A DNA stretch of 35,272 nucleotides from a bacterium (GCA_919901565.1 CAKKPE010000153.1:1-35272); one strand, 5' to 3'; positions 1 through 8,738 are shown, counted from the stretch's first letter. The notes: generated from the letters alone by a model not told the origin. Numbers and translations: made by a program.

Positions 1-95
1 AGAGTTCAAAGAGTTCAAAGAGTTCAAAGAGTTCAAAGAGTTCAAAGAGTTCAAACCGCTTGAACCTTTTAAACGGTTTGAACACTTTGAACGAT
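1..95. repeat. TTCAAA / TTGAAC short-period repeat array
   Basis: Positions 1-57 are a nearly perfect tandem array of the 9-mer GAGTTCAAA. It turns into inverted TTGAAC words up to 95, with AAACCG/CGGTTT symmetry. No ORF uses it. The same word recurs at 194-261, 22790-22837 and 25792-25837. It lies downstream of the tRNA cluster, where the spacer before a tuf gene would be expected. Confidence 0.85.
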
Positions 96-106
96 GTTTT
101 ATATCC

Positions 107-183
107 TGGAGCCCACGACCGGGATCGAACCGGTGAACCTCATCCTTACCAAGGATGCGCTCTACCGACTGAGCTACGTGGGC
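107..183 (-). tRNA. tRNA-Thr(GGT)
   Basis: The reverse complement folds as a cloverleaf: acceptor GCCCACG pairs with CGTGGGC, the T-arm carries GGTTCGATCC, and the anticodon loop TTGGTAA gives anticodon GGT. The discriminator is T and CCA is encoded (107-109). It is the last of four tRNAs read in the order Thr-Tyr-Gly-Thr. Confidence 0.97.
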
Positions 184-193
184 ACGAATAAGA

Positions 194-261
194 AACCGTT
201 CAACATGGTTCAATCGGTTCAAGCCGTTTAAACCGTTTGAACGACTTGAACCATCTTGAAC
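194..261. repeat. GTTCAA/TTGAAC inverted repeat array
   Basis: The left half carries GTTCAA words and the right half TTGAAC words around a near-palindromic centre (CCGTTTAAACCG-like), so it could fold as one long imperfect hairpin. It sits between tRNA-Thr(GGT) and tRNA-Gly(TCC), inside what should be one precursor transcript. Confidence 0.75.
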
Positions 262-272
262 TCTTATTCTAA

Positions 273-347
273 TGGAGCGGGAGACGGGATTCGAACCCGC
301 GACCCTCAGCTTGGAAGGCTGACGCTCTACCCCTGAGCTACTCCCGC
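273..347 (-). tRNA. tRNA-Gly(TCC)
   Basis: The reverse complement begins GCGGGAGTAGCTCAG and ends CTCCCGCTCCA. The anticodon loop CTTCCAA gives anticodon TCC, which reads GGA/GGG glycine codons. The T-loop GGTTCGAATCC is present and CCA is encoded. Confidence 0.97.
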
Positions 348-360
348 ACCCTCGAAAATC

Positions 361-388
361 TCAAATTTCAAATTTGAAATTTGAAATT
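361..388. repeat. AAATTTC/GAAATTT palindromic repeat
   Basis: This is a run of alternating AAATTTC and GAAATTT words, self-complementary over most of its length, in the spacer between tRNA-Gly and tRNA-Tyr. It is a different word from the TTGAAC arrays but has the same style. Confidence 0.6.
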
Positions 389-409
389 ACGCTTTCCAGA
401 GGAAAGCGT
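389..409 (-). other. Perfect 9-bp hairpin abutting the tRNA-Tyr 3' end
   Basis: ACGCTTTCC (389-397) and GGAAAGCGT (401-409) are perfect complements around a 3-nt loop. In the minus-strand transcript the hairpin starts at the nucleotide right after the encoded CCA of tRNA-Tyr. It may be a processing signal or a barrier to exonucleases. No U-tract follows, so it is not a classical terminator. Confidence 0.55.
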
Positions 410-494
410 TGGTGGGGAGGGGAGGGTTCGAACCTCCGTAGGCTTCGCCGACAGATTTACAGTCTGTTCCCTTTGACCACTCGGGAACCTCCCC
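410..494 (-). tRNA. tRNA-Tyr(GTA)
   Basis: This class II tRNA is 85 nt with encoded CCA. The acceptor GGGGAGG pairs with CCTCCCC, the anticodon loop CTGTAAA gives anticodon GTA, and there is a long variable arm (GGCGAAGCC region). The T-arm GGTTCGAACC is present and the discriminator is A. Confidence 0.97.
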
Positions 495-593
495 AGATAA
501 ACCAAGACAACAAAAGAATGTGGAAGCCGTGAGCCTGCTCTCCCAATCCCTATTCCACGATTCCCGTCTTCTTCTTTTAATACTTTTAATACA

Positions 594-669
594 TGGAGCC
601 GATGGCCGGAATCGAACCGACAACCTACTGATTACAAATCAGTTGCTCTACCGATTGAGCTACATCGGC
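594..669 (-). tRNA. tRNA-Thr(TGT)
   Basis: The reverse complement starts GCCGATGTAGCTCAATC. The anticodon loop TTTGTAA gives anticodon TGT, the T-arm is GGTTCGATTCC, and CCA is encoded. It is the first tRNA of the cluster. The order Thr(TGT)-Tyr-Gly-Thr(GGT) is that of the thrU-tyrU-glyT-thrT-tufB operon known from Escherichia coli. Confidence 0.97.
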
Positions 670-735
670 GAAGAGAATTTTCCTCAACCGATGATCAGAA
701 ACATAGAACTGTCTGATTAAAAATATGCCTACAGA

Positions 736-764
736 TCTATAACGCACAAAAAGTAAAATATTAA
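736..764 (-). promoter_or_regulatory. Possible sigma70 promoter of the tRNA cluster
   Basis: On the minus strand TTAATA (759-764) and TATAGA (736-741) are 17 bp apart in an AT-rich spacer, about 65 bp upstream of tRNA-Thr(TGT). Both boxes are imperfect. The position fits, but the match alone is weak. Confidence 0.3.
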
Positions 765-821
765 ATTAGACGATTCTATTTATAATTTCAAGTAAAAAAT
801 CACTTTTCTTCATTATTTTTT

Positions 822-1568
822 TTATTTTTCCGGCGTCTTCCTTCTTTTTCGAACGACCTCATAGAGGAGCAGGGCCGCCGCAACCGAGAGGTTCAAGGAC
901 TCTGCCCCCTCTTTCATGGGAATCGAGACCATCCGGTCACAGGTCTTCTGGACCAGCCTCCGGAGCCCCCTTTCGCCGCCGATAACCAGGGCAATGGGGC
1001 CGGAAAAATCCGCATCCATATAGGACTCGCCAGCCTGGGTAGCGGCCCCGACCATCCATATCCCTTTGTTTTTCAAGGACTCCATGGCCCTGACCAGGTT
1101 CGTGACCCGGACCACTGGAACCTTATCAAGGACCCCGGCAGATCTCTTGAAGGCCACGGCTCCAAGGGGCGCTGTTCCCCGTTCCGGCAAAATGACTCCC
1201 TGGACCCCGGTGGCCACAGCCGACCGGATCACGGCCCCCAGATTTCCGGGATCTTCCACCTGGTCCAGTACCAGAAAAAAAGGGGCCTCTCCTCTTCTGG
1301 AGGGAATATCCATCAGGTCTTCCAGCGAATAGACGGCCTTTTTACCGCACAGGGCGATCGCTCCCTGGTGGCGCGCCCCCTGGGCCAGCTCATCCATGCG
1401 CTTTTTCTCTTCAAAACTGAGTTCAACAGCGTTTTTCCTGGCCGCCTGGATGATCTTCTGCACCCTTGGATTCCTGGAACCCCGCTGGATCCAGATCCGC
1501 TCCACAGCCCCCGCCTGTAAGCCAAGGGCCTCTTCCACGGGATGAATTCCATATATAAAGTCGGACAT
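822..1568 (-). CDS. rlmB: 23S rRNA (guanosine-2'-O)-methyltransferase RlmB
   Basis: This is a 248-residue SpoU/TrmH-family methyltransferase. RlmB methylates the 2'-O of a conserved guanosine (G2251 in E. coli numbering) in the 23S rRNA peptidyl-transferase centre. The N-terminus (IYGIHPVEEAL) is the substrate-binding domain. The SPOUT motifs follow: LVLDQVEDPGNLGAVIRSA near residue 100, VIGGERGLRR near 195, and SIPMKEGAESLNLSVAAALL near 215, which form the trefoil-knot cofactor site. Length is normal. The ATG directly follows the cysS stop codon with no spacer, so translation is probably coupled. A TrmH-family member with another rRNA or tRNA target cannot be excluded, but this N-terminal domain is typical of RlmB. 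Confidence 0.93.
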   Translation of the reverse strand: MSDFIYGIHPVEEALGLQAGAVERIWIQRGSRNPRVQKIIQAARKNAVELSFEEKKRMDELAQGARHQGAIALCGKKAVYSLEDLMDIPSRRGEAPFFLVLDQVEDPGNLGAVIRSAVATGVQGVILPERGTAPLGAVAFKRSAGVLDKVPVVRVTNLVRAMESLKNKGIWMVGAATQAGESYMDADFSGPIALVIGGERGLRRLVQKTCDRMVSIPMKEGAESLNLSVAAALLLYEVVRKRRKTPEK

Positions 1569-3032
1569 TTAACGATCCCACTCCCAGTCCAGGGTCCCGT
1601 CAGGGAGGTCTTTTAAGAGAACCCCCTTCTCGGCCAGTTCCTTGCGGATCCGGTCTGCCTCAGCCCAGTCCTTTTGCTTCCTCGCCTCGGTCCTCCGGAA
1701 GATCATGGCCTGGACCTCTTCGAGGTCCAGGGTCTCCATGCCCCCAGCCCCCTTCAGGACCTCTTCGGGCCTCCCCTGGAAAAGCCCCAGGACAGACCCG
1801 ATAACCCTGATATTCTCCCGAAATCCTTTCAGGACCGATCCGATCTCCTGATTCATGTTCAGGCCTATATTTTTAAGGAACCCGTTCAGGGCACGGACCA
1901 CCTCAAAGAGGCCTCCAAGGGCCCGCGCCGTATTGAAGTCATCGTCCATGACCTCCTCAAACCGGGGGACCATCTCCTGAACCTGCAGGGAAACGGCCGG
2001 ATACCCTGCGGCCTCCTGGGATGCTGCGCTCTCCGCCGCTTTTGACAGGCGCCTGTCCACTTCATAAAGAAGGGTATAAACCCTGCGCCGGGCCCGTTCC
2101 GCATCCTTGAGGTTCTGGTCCGAGAAATCAATGGGGCTCCGGTAATGCGTGGAAAGCAGGAAAAGACGGACGGACTCGGGGTGGAATTTCTCAAGGACCT
2201 CCTTGATGGTAAAGAAGTTCCCCAGGGACTTGGACATCTTCTCCTGGTTGATATTGACAAAACCGTTGTGGAGCCAGTAATGGACAAAAGGTTTGCCCGT
2301 TGCCGCCTCGCTCTGGGCGATCTCGTTTTCATGATGCGGGAAGATCAGATCCTTTCCGCCGCAGTGGATATCTATGGTTTCACCAAGGTGGGCCCGGTTC
2401 ATGGCCGAACATTCGATATGCCAGCCCGGCCGTCCCGGTCCCCACGGGCTATCCCACGCGGGCTCCCCGGGCTTGGACGCCTTCCAGAGTACAAAATCCA
2501 GGGGATTCTTCTTTTTCTCGTCGATCTCGACCCTTGCTCCTGCAATGAGCTCATCGAGTTTTCTCCTGGAAAGCTTTCCATACCCCTCGAAACGCTCAAC
2601 CGAAAAGAGCACGTCGCCGCCCGACTCGTAGGCCGCCCCCTTGTCCACCAATAACCGAATCAGCTCCAGGATCTCCGGGATATGTTCGGTGGCCTTGGGT
2701 TCAATGTCGGCCCGGTCCACACCCAGGGCCTCCATGTCTTTCTGATAGGCCTCGATGTACCGCGCTGCAATCTCGTCGCAGGAGACGCCCTCCGCGTTGG
2801 CCCGGTTGATGATCTTGTCGTCCACATCCGTAAAGTTCCGGACATAGGTCACCTTCCAGCCCTTGTATGCAAGGTAGCGGCGAACCATATCGAAAACCAC
2901 GGCCCCGCGGGCATGCCCGATATGGCTGTGATCGTAAACCGTCACCCCGCAGGCATACATCCCCACTTTTCCCGGACGCATCGGGACAAATTCCTGCTTG
3001 GTGTCGGTCAGGGTGTTATAGATACGAAGCAT
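1569..3032 (-). CDS. cysS: Cysteinyl-tRNA synthetase
   Basis: This 487-residue class I synthetase charges tRNA-Cys with cysteine. Visible signatures are YACGVTVYDHSHIGHAR (the HIGH motif and first zinc cysteine), the CSAMNRAHLGETIDIHCGG and HHENEIAQSEA zinc/active-site segments, and KMSKSLGNF. The C-terminal helical domain is present, so it is full length. The reading frame extends 35 codons further upstream, but the ATG at 3032 matches the family N-terminus (MLRIYNTLT) and has an AGGAAAGAGGG ribosome site. A good sigma70 promoter lies about 90 bp upstream. rlmB follows immediately in the same operon. Confidence 0.96.
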   Translation of the reverse strand: MLRIYNTLTDTKQEFVPMRPGKVGMYACGVTVYDHSHIGHARGAVVFDMVRRYLAYKGWKVTYVRNFTDVDDKIINRANAEGVSCDEIAARYIEAYQKDMEALGVDRADIEPKATEHIPEILELIRLLVDKGAAYESGGDVLFSVERFEGYGKLSRRKLDELIAGARVEIDEKKKNPLDFVLWKASKPGEPAWDSPWGPGRPGWHIECSAMNRAHLGETIDIHCGGKDLIFPHHENEIAQSEAATGKPFVHYWLHNGFVNINQEKMSKSLGNFFTIKEVLEKFHPESVRLFLLSTHYRSPIDFSDQNLKDAERARRRVYTLLYEVDRRLSKAAESAASQEAAGYPAVSLQVQEMVPRFEEVMDDDFNTARALGGLFEVVRALNGFLKNIGLNMNQEIGSVLKGFRENIRVIGSVLGLFQGRPEEVLKGAGGMETLDLEEVQAMIFRRTEARKQKDWAEADRIRKELAEKGVLLKDLPDGTLDWEWDR

Positions 3033-3120
3033 CTTTTCCCTCTTTCCTCCAGCCTCCTTGGACCAGCTACCGCGCCGACTCTTTCCCGCCTGCGAATTTC
3101 GGGTGATTTTCCGGGAACGG

Positions 3121-3150
3121 ATAGTAATGGAACACAATCATTGATGTCAA
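3121..3150 (-). promoter_or_regulatory. sigma70-type promoter of cysS-rlmB
   Basis: On the minus strand TTGACA (3145-3150) and TACTAT (3121-3126) are separated by 18 bp, placing the transcription start near 3114, about 80 nt before the cysS ATG. The -35 box is perfect and the -10 box matches 4 of 6. It lies between the end of the island (res) and cysS, so the core operon keeps its own promoter. Confidence 0.55.
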
Positions 3151-3194
3151 GCTCAGAAGACCAATCCTGGTCTCATGATCATCAGTCACCTTCT

Positions 3195-6119
3195 TCAAAA
3201 CAAACTCCCTTCCACCTTTTGCCGTGTCAGTTTTGAAAACTCCATGATCTCTTTGATGGACGCACCTTTGTCCCGCATAGTATAGAAAGTCGTCTCGCCC
3301 AGCAGGACATAGTGCCACTCGCATCCCATCCTGTCCTCGGGATTCAATTCATTTATTTTTTTCAGTCTGTATAGCGTCCCCAGTTCCTTCTGTCTGACGT
3401 TCGCGTCCTTAACGTCTTTCTGCGCCTTGGTCTCCACGAGGTAAAGGTCCGCCCCGATCTTGACAATAAAATCCGGATAATAAGGAGACAGCATACCGTC
3501 CGTGCGGATATAGTTGATATGGGCGAAAGAATGGTAATAATCGCTGATCTTGAGGAAACTGTTCACTTCCGGGTCTCCATCACAGTACAGAATAAAGTTC
3601 TTCTCCAGATCTCCTTTATTCGAGGGATACGGCAGCCGCTCGTAGATCGTCTTTGCGGCTTCGAGTGAAAAATTCTCCCGCATCTTAAGCTCATCGATTT
3701 CAGAAAAAAACTTCTTGATCACGACGGCGTCTTCGACCCGGATATTGTTCTGCATATCGTAGATGGTCTGGCTCACTTCTTTAATAATGTGCTGTGTGAT
3801 CCCGGCCTGTGATAGGAGCAGCACCCTCCAGTTGTTTTCCACGAACGGATCAAAGGGCTGGTTGAACAGTCGGTTCTTAATAAAATCGTCGATCACCTTG
3901 ACCAGCATCACGTTGTTGATCTGCATGAACGGATAGTTTTTGGCACCCCGTCGGCCGGATGTACCAAACGTACCGCTGATTACCTTGACGATTTTTGCAA
4001 GGAATTCATTATAGCTCTTTGCCGTAAAGAGGTCTCCCGCCACATGGTATTCTCCGAAGCGGGTCTTAACGGTCACTTCCTCGGAAATAAACGACTCCCC
4101 TTCTTTTGGCGCCATTTTTTTCAGTTGATCGAGACTGTACCAGTCAAACTCCGCAAAATACTCGGCAGAGGGATCCATCACATGAAGGATCTCTTCTTTG
4201 TCCTGGACAATAATCGGCCAGTACAGATCATAGTCTTTGTAGTTTTCCTTCAACCCCACTCTGATAATGTCACCGAGTATGCTTTCACGGTCCACAGGCA
4301 GATCGTGCGATTCGCCGACAATCCCTTCCTTCAAGAGGTCATCATAGAACTCGTTAAACGCAGGGTGCTCGATGATACTCAAGATGTCGAGATAATTGGA
4401 CGGCTCCTGCTTCTTTTGCAGCACCCTGATCCTGTTTTCGTCTTTAATGTCCTTATAATCCTGCTCCCGCCACATGAGCCGAAGCCCCCGGCCGATGATC
4501 TGCTCAAGAAGGATCGGTGCCTGGGATGAGCGAAGAGGAACGATCACGCAGATATTGCTCACATCAAACCCTTCACGAAGCATTAGCACGGACACGACAA
4601 CCTTCGGCTTTTCATGCCGGTCCATATTAAAGAGCCGCTGCTTTACATCTTGCCACTCTTTAGCAGGGATCGAGCCCTTCCGATCCGAATCGATTTGCAT
4701 CACATCGTCGGCACCCAGCCCCTCACTGTCCACAAGAAAGTCAACGACCTTGGGTGAAACGTTCGTATCCTCGCAGATGACCAGCATCTTGGGATGTTTG
4801 TCGCTCATGCCGGACTTATCTTTTGTCAGTTCCACAAACTGCTGATCCAGTATCTTCAGCTTCTGCAAACCCGCCCGAAGCATCAACTTCTGGCCGTCCG
4901 AAAGGCCGATTACCGTATTCCCGTCGCGCACTGCCTTGAAGTCCAGTTCCATGGCCGCGATCTCTTTGCGCTTGTCGAGCGCAATGGTCTTAACCAGGCC
5001 CTTGTGGATGGCGGTCTTGAGGTCGAAATCCACGATGATGTGCGGAAAATAATGCTTAGTCCGCTTCTGGCCGCTGCCGGTAACGTCATAGGGCGTCGCT
5101 GAGAAATCGATCTGAACAAAGCGGCTCCCCTTTCCCTCGGCTATCTTGTTCAGCGACTTCTGCCACTCCACTTCCGATACGATCCCGGCCTTCTTGGTCT
5201 CGTGGATGTGATGCGCCTCATCGTTGAACACGACAAGATTATCGAGTTCAGCCAAGTATTCGATCTCCCCGCCGCTCAGGTATTGATTGTCCAGCGACTC
5301 AAGAGCATGCCCTGCCGATGTCCCGGGCGTGACCGGCAAAAGTTCCTTCACCGCCCCGGAGGGGTCTTCCAGAGGCGATACAGCTGTCGCCTCTTCTTTC
5401 TCCTCCTCGCCCACCAGCGCATGCCAGTTTGTGATCGCTATCATTCCGTCGCCAGTCACCTTCTTACCGATCTCTTCTTTCTTCACTACATTGGTCTGGA
5501 TGAACCCGAAGAGTATTTCTTTATACGCACGCGGAATGAATAGCTCCTCGAACTTATTGAAGTCCGATGTCTCGAAGCTTCTTGTCCCTCCCGGCTCCTC
5601 CTTGCCCAGGTATGCGTCCAGCAGGCGCTCATACACGATCAGGCCCGGCGCAACGATCAGGAAGCGTTTTGAGAACCTGTTGCCCGGCTTCTCCTCGAAC
5701 TTCGCGTTCAGATACTGCCAGATCAAGAGCGCATTCAAGACCCAGGTCTTCCCCGTGCCGGTCGCCATTTTGAGGCAATACTTCGGATGGCTGAACTTGT
5801 CCTTTTTCAGGTACGTCAGGTCCATCTCCGCCGCAACCTCATCGCTGATTAATGAGTACATGTCGAACACGGAATCGGTTTTTAAAATTTCATGGAGATA
5901 GACGGTGTTCAGAATGGCCTGTTTTTGACCGAGATGGAAATTGACACTACGAGACTCGCAGAACGTGTCATTAAACCAGAACCTGAGAAGGTCTTGGGTT
6001 ACAGGACTTGTTTTTGAGAAAAAGCTGCCGTCCTCCCATGCCTTGTTTACCTGGGCGGTAAGCTCTTTAGCAAATTTGAGCGGTACGTCACGAGTGCCGG
6101 TATTTACGGAAACGGTCAC
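3195..6119 (-). CDS. res: Type III restriction endonuclease Res subunit
   Basis: This 974-residue superfamily 2 translocase-nuclease is the restriction subunit of a type III system. It works with Mod, hydrolyses ATP and cuts unmethylated DNA. Visible motifs are Walker A MATGTGKTW (about 118-126), DEAHH (300-304), FSATP, and the late helicase motif QIIGRGLR. A C-terminal PD-(D/E)xK nuclease is shown by PDFIVKIGADLYLVETK (PD near 882, E-T-K near 896-898). Length and domains look complete and no frameshift is visible. The start is GTG at 6119, with GGGAGA about 8 nt upstream. It is separated from mod by 603 bp containing a dispersed repeat and repeated AATTGACGG boxes, so it may have its own promoter. 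Confidence 0.93.
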   Translation of the reverse strand: MTVSVNTGTRDVPLKFAKELTAQVNKAWEDGSFFSKTSPVTQDLLRFWFNDTFCESRSVNFHLGQKQAILNTVYLHEILKTDSVFDMYSLISDEVAAEMDLTYLKKDKFSHPKYCLKMATGTGKTWVLNALLIWQYLNAKFEEKPGNRFSKRFLIVAPGLIVYERLLDAYLGKEEPGGTRSFETSDFNKFEELFIPRAYKEILFGFIQTNVVKKEEIGKKVTGDGMIAITNWHALVGEEEKEEATAVSPLEDPSGAVKELLPVTPGTSAGHALESLDNQYLSGGEIEYLAELDNLVVFNDEAHHIHETKKAGIVSEVEWQKSLNKIAEGKGSRFVQIDFSATPYDVTGSGQKRTKHYFPHIIVDFDLKTAIHKGLVKTIALDKRKEIAAMELDFKAVRDGNTVIGLSDGQKLMLRAGLQKLKILDQQFVELTKDKSGMSDKHPKMLVICEDTNVSPKVVDFLVDSEGLGADDVMQIDSDRKGSIPAKEWQDVKQRLFNMDRHEKPKVVVSVLMLREGFDVSNICVIVPLRSSQAPILLEQIIGRGLRLMWREQDYKDIKDENRIRVLQKKQEPSNYLDILSIIEHPAFNEFYDDLLKEGIVGESHDLPVDRESILGDIIRVGLKENYKDYDLYWPIIVQDKEEILHVMDPSAEYFAEFDWYSLDQLKKMAPKEGESFISEEVTVKTRFGEYHVAGDLFTAKSYNEFLAKIVKVISGTFGTSGRRGAKNYPFMQINNVMLVKVIDDFIKNRLFNQPFDPFVENNWRVLLLSQAGITQHIIKEVSQTIYDMQNNIRVEDAVVIKKFFSEIDELKMRENFSLEAAKTIYERLPYPSNKGDLEKNFILYCDGDPEVNSFLKISDYYHSFAHINYIRTDGMLSPYYPDFIVKIGADLYLVETKAQKDVKDANVRQKELGTLYRLKKINELNPEDRMGCEWHYVLLGETTFYTMRDKGASIKEIMEFSKLTRQKVEGSLF

Positions 6120-6192
6120 TATGTAAGTCTCCCTGACGTTAGCTTGAGCTATATAATCATCGGCAAAACATCAGCTTTTCAATTGGTTAGCA

Positions 6193-6242
6193 AATAATTG
6201 ACGGGACAATTGACGGAATCCGCCTTTAGGCCGTCAATTATT
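6193..6242. promoter_or_regulatory. Repeated AATTGACGG boxes upstream of res
   Basis: AATTGACGG occurs at 6196-6204 and 6208-6216 as a direct repeat with 12-bp period. Its reverse complement CCGTCAATT occurs at 6231-6239. AATAATTGACGG at 6193-6204 pairs perfectly with 6231-6242, so two alternative hairpins are possible. The site lies 75-125 bp before the res start, with a weak promoter (TTGAAA, then TGATTAT) between them. It could be an operator for res; this is inference. Confidence 0.45.
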
Positions 6243-6635
6243 CTTTATTAGTCGCCAGCGTGCACCCGCTCCATGACCATTCAGCACTCTCTGTTCTTTA
6301 GTCCACAGAACGAATAATCCCAATCTTTAGCAGCTATTTTAGCTCATTATTATCCATATAAATCAATTCGTTATATCTTGTAGTCGTCTAAAAAATCGTT
6401 TAAATCGTTTAAAAAAGTTCGTCTTCTTAGTCTCTTGCAAAAGTTGTGTGGGTGGTTAAACAAGCGCACCATGAACGGCAAAAATAATTTCTTTTAGGTT
6501 TTTCCAATTTTGAGCCTTATGAGGCTCATAATCGGCAAATTGAAAATATCAATATAACTACAATAAGTTAAGTGATACCAATAAGAGGCGATCACCACTT
6601 TGAGTCCGTGTTTTAATTACCGTTTCACTGAAGAT

Positions 6636-6706
6636 CGTCATTCCTGCGAAGGCAGGAATCCAGTCTTTTCAAAAGCCTCTGGATGCCGGATCAAGTCCGG
6701 CATGAC
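6636..6706. repeat. Dispersed two-hairpin repeat (CGTCATTCC...GGCATGAC type)
   Basis: Two perfect hairpins lie side by side: ATTCCTGC/GCAGGAAT (loop GAAG) and TGCCGGA/TCCGGCA (5-nt loop), bounded by GTCAT/ATGAC ends. From general knowledge this is a very common intergenic palindromic repeat in proteobacterial and related genomes. It starts 17 bp after the mod stop codon, in the gap between mod and res. Confidence 0.8.
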
Positions 6707-6722
6707 AGAAAAAATACAAACT

Positions 6723-8693
6723 CTATTTCACCTCCTCCACCACCACGCTCTCAAACCCGAACACGTCCACGGCCTTCACGCATATTTTCCGTTTGCCCTT
6801 GACCTTCGGCGCAAGAATCTTGATCTGCTTCACCACGCGGAATGGATCGGCGTCATTCTCCGTATTCTCACGGTAGTCCTGCCATTTGCTCCGAAACGTT
6901 GTGCCGTCATAGTCCGGGTCCACACTCCAGTATTCGATGAGCGCAAGCGGGTCATTGGCGATAATGTCCTGCAGCTTCTCCTTGTTTGCTTCATCGAGAG
7001 GCAGCGCGTCCGGAGAAAGCAGAACATAGTTGTCCAACTCTATCGTGATCTCCTCGATGTCGGCTGAATGGTTGTTGACGACCGGCTTCTTGATCGTAAT
7101 GTACTGAAGCGACGAGAATCGTATCTTGCCGCTCTTGAGCAGAGATTGATAGCTGGATTTAGACTTGAGCTTATCCAGGAGATCCGGCGGGATCACCAAC
7201 ACCTCCAGCTTGTCGTCGTTGAGATTCTTGATCACCGTCGCGATGTCAAAGGCAAAATTCCATCCCAGCACGATGACCTTGCCCCAGCCGCCGAGGAATG
7301 ACTCCCGCAGTTCCTGTGCGCGCTTCAGCGTCGCATAGCCCGTGAGCTTCGAAGGAGAATCAACCATCACCAGCGTCCGGCTGTTCTTGATGTAGCCGAG
7401 GTTGCGGTTCGGGTTCTGGTCATCCGGGAATGGCAAAGCGCCGTAAAGGTTCAGCACGACATTCGCCAAGTCTCCCACACGCCTGAACATTCGAGAGGAT
7501 GTGAAGGCTTCCTTCTGATAGTCGCCTATAGACTGATAGATGAAGGGCTTGCTCTCCATGTCGATGAGCCGCTTCCGGCTGATCATGATGGCGGGCTTAC
7601 CAATGTCCGACATGATCCAACGACGGCCAAGTTTTTCCGCAACAGCACCGGTAGTTCCGGAACCCATGAAAAAATCAGCCACAATAGAATCCTTATTGCT
7701 TGAAGCTTTTACCATTTTCTCTAAAACTGCTTCGGGTTTCTGTGTATTATAGTCAGTACGTTCATTTGCAACTTGATTGACAATATCGATCAGCCAATAA
7801 TCGTGTGGGGCAAAACCTTTTCCTATATAATTACGCACGACAAGCTCAGGGTGTGTCTTCTCCCATTCAGGATCAACGTCTTTTGCTGATTGTATCGGAC
7901 TTCCTGAAATTCCCCTACCACACAGACGATAGTAACCAATTTCATCCTTCAGCTTGAATTTCTTAATAGTAGCTTCCGCGTATGGTTGAAGAACACCCTC
8001 TGCTTCCCAGTTGAAGATATGCTGATCGGTATTTTTTGAATACAACAGGATATCATCATGCTTTCTATTCCAATATTTTTTTGAAAACTGACGGGTCTGA
8101 TAACACCATACAACATTATTTAAAAAGTTATCCTTCCCAAAAATGTCATCCAGCAATATTTTTACATAATGCCCTACATGCCAATCAAGATGCACATAGA
8201 GCGAACCTTGACTGCTCAATAGCTCCCGCATTAGCACGAGGCGCGGATAAATCATCTGCAAATAGCTGACAGTACCATCTTTCCATGTATCAGAATAGGC
8301 AAACTGCTCCAGCACGGTCGGCTTTTGCTCGATGGTAGTTCCGGGAAGAGTGATTTTCGTGCGGTAGTCGGCCTTGCTGTCAAACGGTGGATCGATGCAG
8401 ATGAGGTCGATCTTGCCACGCATGGAAGGGAGCCCAGTCTCCAGATCGCCAGCCAGCAGCGCCTGCATCACGAGCAGGTTGTCGCCATAGATCAGCCGGT
8501 TATGCCATTCCTTCTCGTTCAGCTCTTTAACCTCGCCTCTGAACAACCCCGACTTGTCCTTCGACGGCAATACATACTCGTTCGTCTGAAGCGTCAGCTT
8601 ATTCGGTCCCGACAGCCGCTCCAGTATCTTCTCAACTTCCTTCTTGCCCTCGGCAACAATCTTCGGCAGTTGTTCAATTAATGACTCAGCCAT
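6723..8693 (-). CDS. mod: Type III DNA-methyltransferase Mod subunit
   Basis: This 656-residue adenine-N6 methyltransferase of the beta class carries DPPF (motif IV, 101-104) before FMGSG (motif I, about 342-346), the order used by type III Mod proteins. It recognises the target sequence, protects the host DNA, and guides Res. The N-terminus is predicted coiled coil. The stretch between the motifs (about 195-300) should hold the target-recognition domain. The DNA there (roughly 7660-8300) is clearly more AT-rich than the ends of the gene, which suggests domain exchange. The start ATG at 8693 has AAAGGGG upstream. It lies 45 bp behind the ParA-like gene in the same direction. Length is normal for Mod. 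Confidence 0.93.
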   Translation of the reverse strand: MAESLIEQLPKIVAEGKKEVEKILERLSGPNKLTLQTNEYVLPSKDKSGLFRGEVKELNEKEWHNRLIYGDNLLVMQALLAGDLETGLPSMRGKIDLICIDPPFDSKADYRTKITLPGTTIEQKPTVLEQFAYSDTWKDGTVSYLQMIYPRLVLMRELLSSQGSLYVHLDWHVGHYVKILLDDIFGKDNFLNNVVWCYQTRQFSKKYWNRKHDDILLYSKNTDQHIFNWEAEGVLQPYAEATIKKFKLKDEIGYYRLCGRGISGSPIQSAKDVDPEWEKTHPELVVRNYIGKGFAPHDYWLIDIVNQVANERTDYNTQKPEAVLEKMVKASSNKDSIVADFFMGSGTTGAVAEKLGRRWIMSDIGKPAIMISRKRLIDMESKPFIYQSIGDYQKEAFTSSRMFRRVGDLANVVLNLYGALPFPDDQNPNRNLGYIKNSRTLVMVDSPSKLTGYATLKRAQELRESFLGGWGKVIVLGWNFAFDIATVIKNLNDDKLEVLVIPPDLLDKLKSKSSYQSLLKSGKIRFSSLQYITIKKPVVNNHSADIEEITIELDNYVLLSPDALPLDEANKEKLQDIIANDPLALIEYWSVDPDYDGTTFRSKWQDYRENTENDADPFRVVKQIKILAPKVKGKRKICVKAVDVFGFESVVVEEVK

Positions 8694-8738
8694 GGTCTAT
8701 GTAGCCCCTTTATCTGACTCTTTTGCAGAATCGACCTG

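Noticed and set aside
1-57. CRISPR array
   Set aside because: The repeat unit is only 9 bp and there are no unique spacers between units; it is a simple tandem array.
387-623. Minus-strand ORF of 78 codons across the tRNA-Tyr region
   Set aside because: It overlaps a clear tRNA gene and repeats and has no family features; it is a chance frame.
3033-3137. N-terminal extension of CysS by 35 residues
   Set aside because: No similarity to the family and it crosses the promoter region; the ATG at 3032 has a good ribosome site.
3158-3173. Hairpin AGACCA/TGGTCT as terminator of res
   Set aside because: Six-bp stem without a T-run on the minus strand; too weak to call.
6512-6527. Hairpin TGAGCC/GGCTCA as terminator of mod
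   Set aside because: Short stem, no T-run in the needed direction, and far from the mod stop codon.
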